Shown here in pieces: positions 7,597-16,235 of a stretch of 64,000 nt of DNA. A program made the translations under genes and the position numbers. Source of the DNA: Candidatus Pelagisphaera phototrophica (GTDB taxonomy: Bacteria; Verrucomicrobiota; Verrucomicrobiia; Opitutales; Opitutaceae); NCBI RefSeq assembly GCF_014529625.1, contig NZ_CP076039.1, positions 1,364,001-1,428,000 on the forward strand. The letters are read 5' to 3'. The notes under the pieces are model-generated. The model was not told the origin of the DNA. It searched no databases and was given only the letters and a program-made list of their open reading frames with translations. The stretch's first letter is position 1, and each line of letters begins with the position of its first letter.

Positions 7597-9267
7597 TTAC
7601 TTCTTTTGCTTTTTCCCCCAGCTATCGCGTAATCCAACGGTACAATTTAATACCAGCTGATCTGATTGGGTGTCTGGATCAACGGCATAGTAGCCCTTGC
7701 GTTCAAACTGAAAGCGCTCGCCAATTGTGGCTTTTCCTAATTCCGGCTCTCCGAAGGCGGTGATGATGGACTCAGAATTCTGATTCAGATTGTCTATGAA
7801 TGTCTGTCCTTCCTCTACGTCTTCTGGGTTGTTTTTCGTGAAAAGCTGCTCATAATTACGAACCTCTAGAGACCGATTTTCAGTGGCGCTAACCCAATGG
7901 ATAGTTCCTTTGACCTTACGTCCGTCGGGTGTAGATCCTCCTCTCGATTCTGGATCGAAGGTGGCGTGGATTTCTTGTATTTCACCTTCTTCGTCCTTTG
8001 TGAATCCGGTGCAAGTAATGTAGCAGGCGTAGCGTAGTCGAACTTCGCGACCAGGACCGAGTCGAAAAAACTTTTTTGGAGGATCTTCCATGAAGTCCTC
8101 TCGCTCGATGTAGATCTCACGAGTTAGAGGAACTGAACGCATTCCAAGTTCAGGTTTCGCCGGGTGGTTGGGGCCGTCGAAGTATTCGGTATCATTCTCA
8201 GGAAAATTCTCTATGATTACTTTAACAGGATTGAGCACGGCCATTCTGCGATAGGCTCGTTCTTCCAAGTCTTGGCGAATGCAATACTCAAGTAGGGCGT
8301 ATTCATTCACTCGTTCTCTCTTGGCAACGCCTGCTCGACGGCAAAATTCATTTAGCGACTCAGGAGTGTAACCACGTCTACGGAATCCGGATACAGTAGG
8401 CATTCTTGGGTCATCCCAGCCTCGTACATGGCCTTCACTGACAAGTTGCAAGAGCTTCCTTTTACTCGTGACAATATGCTCTACATTGAGACGGGCGAAT
8501 TCAATTTGACGTGGCTTGCTGGGAACTGGAAGGTTCTTTAAAAACCAGTTATAGAGAGGTCGGTGAAATTCGAATTCGAGAGAACAGAGACTATGTGTGA
8601 TTCCCTCGATTGCGTCGCTTTGTCCGTGAGTGAAGTCATAGGACGGGTAGATTTTCCATTTGTCTCCAGTCCGATGATGGTTGGCGTGTAGAATGCGGTA
8701 GAGAACAGGATCGCGCAAATTCAGATTTGGATTGCCCATGTCGATCTTAGCCCGGAGGACGCGGTTGCCTTCATCAAACTCGCCATCTTTCATTCGCTGA
8801 AAAAAATCGAAATTTTCCTCTACCGTTCGGTCACGAAAAGGAGAGTTTTCACCAGGTTCTATCAATGACCCTCTACCTTTCCGCATTTCCTCTGGGCTTT
8901 GGTCATCTACATAGGCGAGTCCCTCGCGAATCAGGTGAAGGGCCCAATCATAGAGTTGATCAAAGTAGTCGGACGCGAAAAACAAGTTATCCCCCCAGTC
9001 CGCACCCAGCCATTTGACGTCTTCCTTAATCGCATCAACGTATTCAGATTCTTCCTTCGCTGGATTCGTGTCATCGAAACGTAGATTGAATTGCCCATTG
9101 TAGTCTCGAGCAATTCCGTACGATACTTGAATCGCAAAGGCGTGTCCAATATGCAGGTAGCCGTTGGGCTCAGGAGGAAAACGAGTTACTATTTCTTGGT
9201 TAGGTTTGGCTGCTTTGTATTCGTCGATGATATCTCGAATGAAATTGGATGAGGTTTCTTCAGTCAT
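7597..9267 (-). CDS. glnS: Glutaminyl-tRNA synthetase
   Basis: A 556-residue class Ic synthetase that charges tRNA-Gln with glutamine in the cytoplasm. Visible signatures are PPEPNGYLHIGH (HIGH at 39-42), the active-site segment LRFDDTNPAKE, and the KMSKS equivalent IVTSKRKL with SKR at 268-270, the form characteristic of GlnRS. The C-terminal anticodon-binding beta-barrel contains PVKVIIENFPEN and REIYIEREDF. Length is normal for bacterial GlnRS. It lies 25 bases after gltX on the same strand, an unusual but sensible pairing that gives this organism direct Gln-tRNA synthesis. No tail fusion (YqeY-type) is present. Confidence 0.96.
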   Translation of the reverse strand: MTEETSSNFIRDIIDEYKAAKPNQEIVTRFPPEPNGYLHIGHAFAIQVSYGIARDYNGQFNLRFDDTNPAKEESEYVDAIKEDVKWLGADWGDNLFFASDYFDQLYDWALHLIREGLAYVDDQSPEEMRKGRGSLIEPGENSPFRDRTVEENFDFFQRMKDGEFDEGNRVLRAKIDMGNPNLNLRDPVLYRILHANHHRTGDKWKIYPSYDFTHGQSDAIEGITHSLCSLEFEFHRPLYNWFLKNLPVPSKPRQIEFARLNVEHIVTSKRKLLQLVSEGHVRGWDDPRMPTVSGFRRRGYTPESLNEFCRRAGVAKRERVNEYALLEYCIRQDLEERAYRRMAVLNPVKVIIENFPENDTEYFDGPNHPAKPELGMRSVPLTREIYIEREDFMEDPPKKFFRLGPGREVRLRYACYITCTGFTKDEEGEIQEIHATFDPESRGGSTPDGRKVKGTIHWVSATENRSLEVRNYEQLFTKNNPEDVEEGQTFIDNLNQNSESIITAFGEPELGKATIGERFQFERKGYYAVDPDTQSDQLVLNCTVGLRDSWGKKQKK

Positions 9268-9292
9268 ATTGGAAATGCTTACGCTGGATGTA

Positions 9293-10672
9293 TTAGTGGT
9301 ATTTGTTGATAGCCAACTCTAGGCGATTCAGAACACGTTCTTTCCCTAGCACTTCAAGCATTGGTAGGAAGTCTGGCCCTGAATTTGTACCGCTTACGGA
9401 GAATCTAACGATGGGATACCAGGCAAAAGGTTTAAGCTGTTTTTCATCGGCCAATTGGTTAAACGCGGAATCAATCTCAGTTTGAGTCCAGTTTTGTAAC
9501 GCTGCCAGACGGGGCAGCAACTCCTCCAATCGATCGATCGCTCCTTCCTTTTTCATTACTTTGTTCTCCGCGTTTTCGCTAATAGCGTATTGGTGGGAAA
9601 AGAAATAGGAGGCGAATCCGGGAAGATTTTCGAAACTATCAATTTTCTCCTGACAGAGTTTCATAACAGTGGTCAGATAAGTTTCATCAACTGGTTCTTC
9701 AATCAATCCAGATTTGACTAGCGACCGTTTCCCTATTTGCACATACGCTTGGATCGGCATCGCCTTCATGTACTCAAAGTTTAGGTGAGACATCTTTTGC
9801 TCATCAAATCGAGCACCTCCTTTTTGTACATCTTCGAGTCTAAACCTTGAAGTTAGTTCTTCGATTGTAAAAACCTCTCGCTCATCCTTTGGAGACCAAC
9901 CCAGTAAAGCGATGAAATTGCGGACCGCTTCGGGGATAAAATTGCGTTCCCTGTATTCTGAAATCAAGGCTCCTTTGTCACGTTTCGACATCTTGCCTTT
10001 CCCTTCTTTCGGGTTTTTGAGGATCATCGGCAGGTGAGCGAACTTTGGGGGTTCTACTCCGAAAGCATTGAATAGCTCTATGTGCTTCGACGTATTTGAG
10101 AGATGGTCTTCACCTCGAATGACATGGGTGATTTTCATTGCTATATCGTCGACCACGTTAACGAAGTGAAAGCTCGGGTCGCCGTTTGAGCGTTGAATTA
10201 CGAAGTCTCGATCTTCGCGTCGTGTTACTTTGCCTCGAATGATGTCCTCAATTACAACTGGCAGCGTTTTAACTTTCTCGACGTCGGCTTTCAAGTAGTC
10301 GTCGTATTCGGTAAAGCGATCGCCTTCCAGTTTGAAGTAGATGGCTCCGTCTTTTTCATAAACCCGGTCTTTGTCTTTCAGGATTTTTAGGTATTCGGCG
10401 TAGATATCGTTTCGCTTGCTTTGGAAATGGGGGCCGAAATCGCCTTCCTTACCTGGACCTTCATCCCAGTCCAGACCCAGCCACTTGAGCCCGTCGATGA
10501 GTTCTTCGAGTGCTTCCTGGGTATTTCGCTCCTTGTCGGTATCTTCTATTCTGAGAACGAAAGCCCCCCCCTCTTTGCGGGCAAAAAGCCAATTGAAGAG
10601 CGCGGTTCTCGCGGTTCCAATGTGGGTGGATCCCGTCGGGCTAGGAGCAAATCTGACTCGGACTTGGTTCAT
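9293..10672 (-). CDS. gltX: Glutamyl-tRNA synthetase
   Basis: A 459-residue discriminating-type GluRS. The HIGH motif appears as STHIGT (17-20) after RFAPSPTG, the KMSKS motif as GKMSKRDKG (227-231), and the catalytic-domain block VIRGEDHLSNT near 185-193 is intact. The C-terminal helical anticodon-binding region is complete. It charges tRNA-Glu for translation and tetrapyrrole synthesis. The gene is upstream of glnS on the minus strand and both are probably transcribed together. With a dedicated GlnRS next door, this enzyme need not misacylate tRNA-Gln. Confidence 0.96.
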   Translation of the reverse strand: MNQVRVRFAPSPTGSTHIGTARTALFNWLFARKEGGAFVLRIEDTDKERNTQEALEELIDGLKWLGLDWDEGPGKEGDFGPHFQSKRNDIYAEYLKILKDKDRVYEKDGAIYFKLEGDRFTEYDDYLKADVEKVKTLPVVIEDIIRGKVTRREDRDFVIQRSNGDPSFHFVNVVDDIAMKITHVIRGEDHLSNTSKHIELFNAFGVEPPKFAHLPMILKNPKEGKGKMSKRDKGALISEYRERNFIPEAVRNFIALLGWSPKDEREVFTIEELTSRFRLEDVQKGGARFDEQKMSHLNFEYMKAMPIQAYVQIGKRSLVKSGLIEEPVDETYLTTVMKLCQEKIDSFENLPGFASYFFSHQYAISENAENKVMKKEGAIDRLEELLPRLAALQNWTQTEIDSAFNQLADEKQLKPFAWYPIVRFSVSGTNSGPDFLPMLEVLGKERVLNRLELAINKYH

Positions 10673-10754
10673 ATTCAGGACACGTTGCGCTTAAGGTGAG
10701 GCGAATCAAGGCATCTCTTCGGAAGGGCGATAGAATGGTTGGATTCGGTTTGGT

Positions 10755-12005
10755 TCAACGTCTTGCAAGACGGCTAATTGGGAAAAGCAGCACGATTGAA
10801 AGGGCGACCAGCAGGGAGCCAATAGTTGCCCAACTTTGGATCGAGATCAAATTAAGCATGTAGAAACCGATAAAGGGAGCCACTAGACCCCGCACCCCAG
10901 TCATAAATGAATGAACCGTCATGTAGTCGGACTCCTGCCCTGGTGGCGCGAACTTAGTGACCCAGAGGCTCCAGTTGACGTTTCCTCCCGCCATTGCCAG
11001 GCCGTAGCCTACGGAACCGATATAAATCCCCGCCATCGTGTCCGAAAAAAAGAAGATCAAAATTGCAGCCAGCTGAATGGCACTCGTGAAGGCACGAACG
11101 AGGAAGAAATTAAAGGCGTCAAAAAGGTGCCCCCAGATTGAAGTCGCGAAAATGCGGACAGTGCTGGGAATAATGATGCCTGCGATGGCTATTTGAGTAT
11201 TTGTAGCGTGAATACTGTATTCATCGCTTGTCATATACTCAATTTGAAGGGGCATGGTGCTTAAATTGCCAAATCCAAGGATCATCCACATTCCCAACAT
11301 GCAGCCGAACACCTTGTCCTTCCATGCGAGTGATAGGTGGGTCAGTGGGTTTCCGCTAGGGCTTCGCTGAAGAATCTCAGACGGAACCTTGTAAATGCAT
11401 ATTCCGGAAAAAATGCAGGCTGCCGCCATTATCTGAAAGAGGATTGGGAATTGTGAAAGATCCTCCTCGAGGAGTTGTCCTCCAAACCAGCCAAAAACAG
11501 GGGCAATTGTGATACTAACGGAAATCGCATAGGCGACTCGCTTGCCCCGCAATCCAGAAGCATAGTTGGTGGAGTAAATGTGGATAAGCAGCGGCATTTG
11601 CTGGGCCAAGACAGCGGCTGCAGCGGTTCCCGCCCCTAAGAATAGCCAAAGTGAGTCTACCCCTAAAGAGGCCACCCAGAAAAGAATCCCTGAAATCATG
11701 TAGTTGATGCTGCATAACTTGGAGGTTTGTAGCCTCAGTCGGGGCAGGTAGAACAGCGCGATGGGCGTTGAAAGGAGTCCAATTGTGAATGCAGCTGGAA
11801 CCAATGCCTTTGCAAAGGACGTTCCATCGAAGTAGCGAGTGACAACGAGAAGCGCGAAAATGCGCCACCCTGAATCCATGAGACCACTCAAACAACTTCG
11901 AATAATGTCCCAGCGAAAAGTTTGACGAGCGATTTCGACTTTGCTTGCTGAGACCTGAGGATCGGGAATTTTGGAGTTCCCGTCTTTCACAGGGATTGCC
12001 CGCAC
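10755..12005 (-). CDS. MFS-type membrane transporter
   Basis: A 416-residue polytopic membrane protein with about 12 hydrophobic segments. They begin FALLVVTRYFDG and AAFTIGLLSTPIALFY, have a loop (LQTSKLCS) after the second helix in the region of the MFS motif, and end IGSLLVALSIVLLFPISR. The overall pattern (two halves of six helices with a charged central loop near residues 195-215) fits the major facilitator superfamily. The substrate cannot be assigned. The annotated ATG overlaps the end of the upstream TPR gene by 19 bases, which points to translational coupling or a slightly later start. An unrelated permease family with 12 helices is the main alternative. Confidence 0.7.
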   Translation of the reverse strand: MRAIPVKDGNSKIPDPQVSASKVEIARQTFRWDIIRSCLSGLMDSGWRIFALLVVTRYFDGTSFAKALVPAAFTIGLLSTPIALFYLPRLRLQTSKLCSINYMISGILFWVASLGVDSLWLFLGAGTAAAAVLAQQMPLLIHIYSTNYASGLRGKRVAYAISVSITIAPVFGWFGGQLLEEDLSQFPILFQIMAAACIFSGICIYKVPSEILQRSPSGNPLTHLSLAWKDKVFGCMLGMWMILGFGNLSTMPLQIEYMTSDEYSIHATNTQIAIAGIIIPSTVRIFATSIWGHLFDAFNFFLVRAFTSAIQLAAILIFFFSDTMAGIYIGSVGYGLAMAGGNVNWSLWVTKFAPPGQESDYMTVHSFMTGVRGLVAPFIGFYMLNLISIQSWATIGSLLVALSIVLLFPISRLARR

Positions 12006-12355
12006 GCTTCGACAAGCGATTGGAATTCAGGATGGTTCTCGAGCGAGTTGAAGTCGGAGTCTTGCATAAGCCAATTTCGGTCATCGTACCCGAGCTCAAT
12101 CGCTTTCCTGAGTGAATCGAGAGCTTCGCGTTTTCGCCCTAGCAAGCACAAGGTGCAGGCCAGATTGTACTGTACCCGCGGGTTTTGAGGGGAGATTCGG
12201 GCTAACCTTCGGTCAATGCGGAGAGCTTGATTTGCCATCTCATATTTTGAGTATAGACCGCCCAGCAGCTCTAGCGTCTCTGGGTTCTTGGAGTCCTTTT
12301 TGAGAAGGTTCTCAAAAAAATTTATCTCGAAGGCATCTTGGGCATCGATTTCCAT
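11987..12355 (-). CDS. Small tetratricopeptide-repeat protein
   Basis: A 122-residue protein with two or three TPR units, seen as helix pairs PETLELLGGLYSKYEMANQA, VQYNLACTLCLLGRKREALD and SLRKAIELGYDD, with the usual small residues at the packing positions. The end, DSDFNSLENHPEFQSLV, is a common finish for short bacterial TPR proteins. It has no signal peptide, so it is probably a cytoplasmic scaffold. It overlaps the following transporter gene and is likely co-transcribed with it. Its partner is unknown. Confidence 0.75.
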   Translation of the reverse strand: MEIDAQDAFEINFFENLLKKDSKNPETLELLGGLYSKYEMANQALRIDRRLARISPQNPRVQYNLACTLCLLGRKREALDSLRKAIELGYDDRNWLMQDSDFNSLENHPEFQSLVEACGQSL

Positions 12356-12451
12356 TTCGAAATCTATGCTATGCTGAGGGTGCTTACCTGCAAGCGAAGG
12401 TTTTTCGGAGGTAAAGATATGCCGACGCTAGTGCTGAGAGCAGATTTCTGA

Positions 12452-12989
12452 ATGGATGCCGAAGATTATTATAGATGGTTCGTTCCAGGCATTGAAACTG
12501 AATTGAGCCTGAGCGCTTTCACTCATGAAAGATCAGGTAGGTTCCGGTCGATTCGTAGAGCAGGCTAGGGGCGTAACGGCTAATGAGTCGATTGCTTTCG
12601 ACTGGTATGGTAAAGCTGCGAAGCGCGGCCATCTGAAAGCAACGGCTGCTCTCGCTGAATGCTACTTTAATGGTCATGGGTTCAAGACCGACACAGAAGT
12701 CGCCTTCGGGCTGTTCAATCATGCGTTGGAACGTGGAAGCTTTGATGCGATGCGTAGGTTAGCATCCATCTGCTTGGATGGCGTCTTGGTGAAGAAGGAC
12801 TACGACATCGCTGCCTCTTTCTAGCGTAAAGCGGCGGACAAGGGAGATCCGGCGGCTCAGTTTAGTATGGCTGTGATGCTGGACATTACCCGCAATCGCG
12901 ACGCAGCCATCGCATGGTATCAAGACGCAGCCCGTCAGGGACACAATTCTTCGCAGAAGCGATTGCTCAAACTGCAGTTGGATTGGTAG
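12452..12989 (+). pseudogene. Sel1-repeat protein gene, interrupted
   Basis: The frame from 12525 shows Sel1-like repeats: FDWYGKAAKRGHLKATAALA, ECYFNGHG, then FGLFNHALERGSFDAMRRLA. It hits TAG at 12822-12824 in the middle of a repeat. The same frame continues RKAADKGDPAAQFSMAVMLD and AIAWYQDAARQGHNSSQKRL to TAG at 12987-12989, completing further repeats. Changing the TAG to TGG would restore the tryptophan or aromatic usual at that place. At the 5' end a frame opening at ATG 12452 (MDAEDYYRWFVPGIETEL) would join after a +1 shift near 12540. A good terminator follows at 13055. The gene is probably recently inactivated; the intact product would be about 175 residues. Confidence 0.6.
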
Positions 12990-13054
12990 TCCAACCTCGA
13001 ATTTAGTAAGTGTGAGTTGCTTAGTTAGCAGCCCTATTTGCGTGAGTGAATAGT

Positions 13055-13086
13055 GGGCCGGTTGGTTACCGGCCTACTTCTTTTTT
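13055..13086 (+). terminator. Rho-independent terminator after the Sel1 gene
   Basis: A perfect stem GGCCGGT (13056-13062) and ACCGGCC (13068-13074) with a five-base loop is followed by TACTTC and six T residues. It sits between the Sel1 gene and the convergent Fur-family gene and is oriented to stop plus-strand transcription. Confidence 0.85.
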
Positions 13087-13112
13087 GCGGGGTTGTCTTC
13101 GAATAAGAAGGA

Positions 13113-13589
13113 CTAGTTTGAAGTCTCGACTTTGCTCTTGGAGCAAAATCCCTTTTCCAGGAGTTCTTCGCAGGAAGCCGTAACTTGAAGACGCTGGCTA
13201 ATGGGTGTCAGCCCAAGGTTGGCGGAAACCGTGTTTCCATACCATTCCATGAAGGGGGCTGGGATTTCGAAAATCTTCTGGCAGTCGTTGCAAATAACCT
13301 GGGCCTTCTGGGCGCCTTGTTCCCGGTTGGGCATGTAGTACTTTAGGTTCGTGCCAATATCGACCTCGCGCACCAGACTGCTCTCGACGAGTATGGGAAG
13401 GGTGCGATAGACGGTGGCTCGGGAAACCGTGCGATCGATCAGCCGTGCCTTGTCTAGAAGTTCCTCTGCTGTGAAATGACTCGACTCCTTGAATACGGCT
13501 TCGAAGATAGCCATACGTTGGCCAGTCATTCTCAGATTATGTTTTACCAAAAAGGCACGAAATCGTTCTCTGCAATCTTCGATTGTCAC
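13113..13589 (-). CDS. Fur-family transcriptional regulator with atypical metal site
   Basis: A winged-helix Fur-family protein: NLRMTGQRMAIFEAVF, SSHFTAEELLDKAR and the recognition-helix region SRATVYRTLPILVESSLV are all typical. I place the start at GTG 13589 (158 residues). The ATG at 13694 would overlap priA and add a tail without family character. The metal region is unusual. The His-rich HHxHxH stretch seen in Fur, Zur and PerR is replaced by YMPNREQGAQKAQ, and only one CxxC (C100, C103) is clear, with C140 and C149 loosely placed. It may sense something other than iron or zinc, or only keep a structural site. It is divergent from priA. Confidence 0.8.
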   Translation of the reverse strand: MTIEDCRERFRAFLVKHNLRMTGQRMAIFEAVFKESSHFTAEELLDKARLIDRTVSRATVYRTLPILVESSLVREVDIGTNLKYYMPNREQGAQKAQVICNDCQKIFEIPAPFMEWYGNTVSANLGLTPISQRLQVTASCEELLEKGFCSKSKVETSN

Positions 13590-13598
13590 GAACTGCAG

Positions 13599-13620
13599 TC
13601 TCAATACGTTCTCAATAAGT
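13599..13620. promoter_or_regulatory. Tandem 11-bp direct repeat between the Fur-family gene and priA
   Basis: Two adjoining 11-mers, TCTCAATACGT (13599-13609) and TCTCAATAAGT (13610-13620), differ at one base. They occupy the 52-base space between the divergent start codons. Repeats on the same face of the helix at one-turn spacing are typical of operators. Binding by the adjacent regulator is a guess, and Fur boxes are normally inverted rather than direct. Confidence 0.4.
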
Positions 13621-13641
13621 GTCAATGTCGGATTACCGCTT

Positions 13642-15891
13642 GTGAATTTGAATGATGAAATCGTAGCGGTATGGCCATTGGCGGGGTTTGACAAAACCCT
13701 CCATTACAAAGTGGCCGAGGGGATGTCTCGGCAAATTGCTGTGGGGACACTCGTTCGTGTCCCTGTGGGCAGGCGGTTCACATTAGGGGTCGTTGTCAAA
13801 AAAAAAGCGGATCCGGATGTGGAGTATTCAAAGCTGAAGATGGTCTCGCAAGTTTGCTACGACCAACCTATATTGACGCCAAGGTTGCTAGAGCTCGCGG
13901 GATGGATGAGGTCCTACTACGGGGCGAAACGCGAAGCTGTATTGGAGACGATGATACCCGGTCCGATTCGTCAGGGAATGTCGCCTAAAAGAGACAAATA
14001 TGTGTCAATCGGAAAAAAACTTGGCCAGGAGGAACTGGAGACGTTGGGTAGAAGGGCACCCAAACAGCGGGATTTGTATGATTTTGTCCTTCAGCAAATA
14101 AAGCCTCAAAAAAAGAGCCTGATACTCAATCGATTGAAGCTATCGGCGGCCACATACAACGGACTTCTGGAGAAGGGATTCATTCACGAGGAGTCACGTG
14201 TAGCGGAGCGAGTAGCCTATGAGGACGAGATTGGGGAAATAGAGTTCGCGGTAGAAGAAAAATTCACACTGAACGATGAGCAAGTCGCAGTGACCGAGAG
14301 CTTGAGGGCAACCTTGTCAAAGGGGGGATTTGCAACCCACTTAGTCCAAGGAGTAACGGGCTCCGGAAAGACCGAAGTTTACCTCGATGCGATGGAGGCA
14401 GTCCTGGAAAAGGGGCAGGGGGTGCTTTTTCTCGTGCCTGAAGTGGCACTGACTCCGCAGACCGTGGGAAGAATTCGGTCCCGGCTCGCTCAATATGCTC
14501 ATGTACAAACGGTCGTGTGGCACAGTCATCTTTCGGACGGAGAACGTTTGGACGCCTGGATGGCTCTGGCATCGGGCAGGGCACAGGTTGTCGTTGGAGC
14601 TCGTTCAGCTGTTTTTGCTCCGATTAAAAAGCTTGGACTCATAGTCGTGGATGAAGAGCACGAACCTGCTTTTAAGCAGGATGAGACCCCCCGCTATCAT
14701 GGTCGAGATGTCGCTGTGTATCGGGCGTATTTGGAGAATACGCTTTGCGTGTTGGGTTCCGCGACCCCTTCACTCGAGTCTTATCGTAATGTCACCCTAG
14801 GAAAATACGCTCTCGATCGACTTACGCAAAGAGTAGACGATCGGGCACTGCCGATGATGCATGTGGTGGACATGAGACAGGAGATCGCCCGCACTCGCAA
14901 GTCGACTCAACTATCAACCACGTTGGTTGAGAAACTCCGGGACCGTTTTGAGAAGAAAGAGCAGAGCATACTGTTCATCAACCGAAGGGGATTTTCGTCG
15001 AGCATGCTTTGCCAGGACTGTGGTCATGTTGAGATCTGCAACCATTGTAGCGTCCCCATGACCTATCACCGTAGTGATGAGACTTTGAAATGCCATTTAT
15101 GCGGGGAGGAAGTCAATGCCCCCACGCAATGCCCGTCGTGTAAGAGCCCTAAGATTCGCTGGAAGGGGATGGGGACCCAACGTATTGAAGATTCGGTGAC
15201 ACGAGTGATGCCGAAAGCGAAAGTAGTGCGTATCGATGCGGACACGATGAGTCGAAAACACTTGTTCCGACAGATTCTTGGAGAGTTCCGATCCGGTAAA
15301 ATTGACGTACTTGTCGGGACCCAAATGATCGCTAAGGGGCTTGATTTTCCGAATGTAACACTGGTTGGAATGGTGGATGCCGACTTGTCTCTTCACATTC
15401 CAGATTTCAGAGCGAATGAAAGAACGTTCCAGCTTTTGGTTCAGGTATCAGGTCGTGCGGGTCGAGGGGATTTGGCGGGTGAAGTGGTGGTGCAGACTTT
15501 TACCCCTCATGCGGATCCTATCCAGTTCGCCCGAAGAGGCGAGGTGGATGCATTCTTGGAAATCGAGGCGGAGTCGCGGAAGCGTTTTCAGTACCCCCCG
15601 TACCGTCATCTGATCCGGCAAGTTTTTAGAGGGCCTAATCCAGATAAAGTATCGTTCTTTGCTGAGCAATTTGCCAAGCGGGCAAACGAAAGGTTGGGGG
15701 GCAGAATTGAAACGCGAGGACCAGCTCCTTGTTCGATCGAAAAGATGAAGGACCATTATCGATTCCAAATATGGTATTTCGCTTCGAGTATAACGAATAC
15801 CATGGCTGAGCTGTCAGGGGTCGCTAGTGAAATCGGCTGGCCCCCGGATGTTATACAAATTCTGGATGTAGATCCGATGTCGTTGAGTTGA
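13642..15891 (+). CDS. priA: Primosomal replication restart helicase PriA
   Basis: A superfamily 2 helicase that restarts stalled forks. The N-terminal DNA-binding region starts VAVWPLAGFDKTLHYKV. Walker A is GVTGSGKTEVY (about residue 236), Walker B the VVDEEHE box (about 335), and the zinc-binding cysteine array spans about 455-505 (CQDCG, CNHC, CHLCGEE, CPSCKS). The helicase C-terminal lobe contains GTQMIAKGLDFPNVTLVG and QVSGRAGR. Similarity begins just after GTG 13642, giving 749 residues. The longer open frame back to 13489 lies inside the Fur gene and is unlikely. TTG 13648 is another possible start. Confidence 0.94.
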   Translation: MNLNDEIVAVWPLAGFDKTLHYKVAEGMSRQIAVGTLVRVPVGRRFTLGVVVKKKADPDVEYSKLKMVSQVCYDQPILTPRLLELAGWMRSYYGAKREAVLETMIPGPIRQGMSPKRDKYVSIGKKLGQEELETLGRRAPKQRDLYDFVLQQIKPQKKSLILNRLKLSAATYNGLLEKGFIHEESRVAERVAYEDEIGEIEFAVEEKFTLNDEQVAVTESLRATLSKGGFATHLVQGVTGSGKTEVYLDAMEAVLEKGQGVLFLVPEVALTPQTVGRIRSRLAQYAHVQTVVWHSHLSDGERLDAWMALASGRAQVVVGARSAVFAPIKKLGLIVVDEEHEPAFKQDETPRYHGRDVAVYRAYLENTLCVLGSATPSLESYRNVTLGKYALDRLTQRVDDRALPMMHVVDMRQEIARTRKSTQLSTTLVEKLRDRFEKKEQSILFINRRGFSSSMLCQDCGHVEICNHCSVPMTYHRSDETLKCHLCGEEVNAPTQCPSCKSPKIRWKGMGTQRIEDSVTRVMPKAKVVRIDADTMSRKHLFRQILGEFRSGKIDVLVGTQMIAKGLDFPNVTLVGMVDADLSLHIPDFRANERTFQLLVQVSGRAGRGDLAGEVVVQTFTPHADPIQFARRGEVDAFLEIEAESRKRFQYPPYRHLIRQVFRGPNPDKVSFFAEQFAKRANERLGGRIETRGPAPCSIEKMKDHYRFQIWYFASSITNTMAELSGVASEIGWPPDVIQILDVDPMSLS

Positions 15892-16235
15892 TTAGGGCTC
15901 GTATTCTCGAAGTGCCGAATTGATCGGCTATTCAATTATACCCACGAGGCTAGGGACAAACGCTAGCCTGACGATTTCATCAAATCGAAGATGCCCGTTT
16001 CCCGTATTGGTGAGTTCTACCTATTTCAGCCCCTAGCGAAAGTTACTCAGCTTTATGCCGTAAGAATAGACAGGAAAAAGAGGGCGTGGAGAATACGTGG
16101 GAATGGACTTACTCTCGATTGAAGAGGTCCAGTCAATTGTTTCTTGGATTGTCGGTCCTTGAGTGGCCAAGAACTAATCAAAAATTGATCGAAGAAGTTG
16201 GTTGATGAAAATTACTGGGCTCCTATGTTGCCGAG
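15892..16235 (+). other. 344-base intergenic stretch after priA
   Basis: No gene was found. A seven-base inverted repeat, AGGCTAG (15947-15953) and CTAGCCT (15963-15969), lies 55 bases after the priA stop. It may act as a terminator or processing hairpin, but no T-run follows. The 3' part presumably carries the promoter for mpl. No clear -35/-10 pair was recognised. Confidence 0.4.

Noticed and set aside
10416-10699. Plus-strand ORFs within gltX
   Set aside because: Antisense shadows of a fully conserved synthetase.
13599-13620. CRISPR-like repeat
   Set aside because: Only two copies with no spacer; better explained as an operator.
13489-13641. Upstream extension of priA
   Set aside because: It lies within the coding region of the Fur-family gene on the other strand and lacks similarity to PriA.
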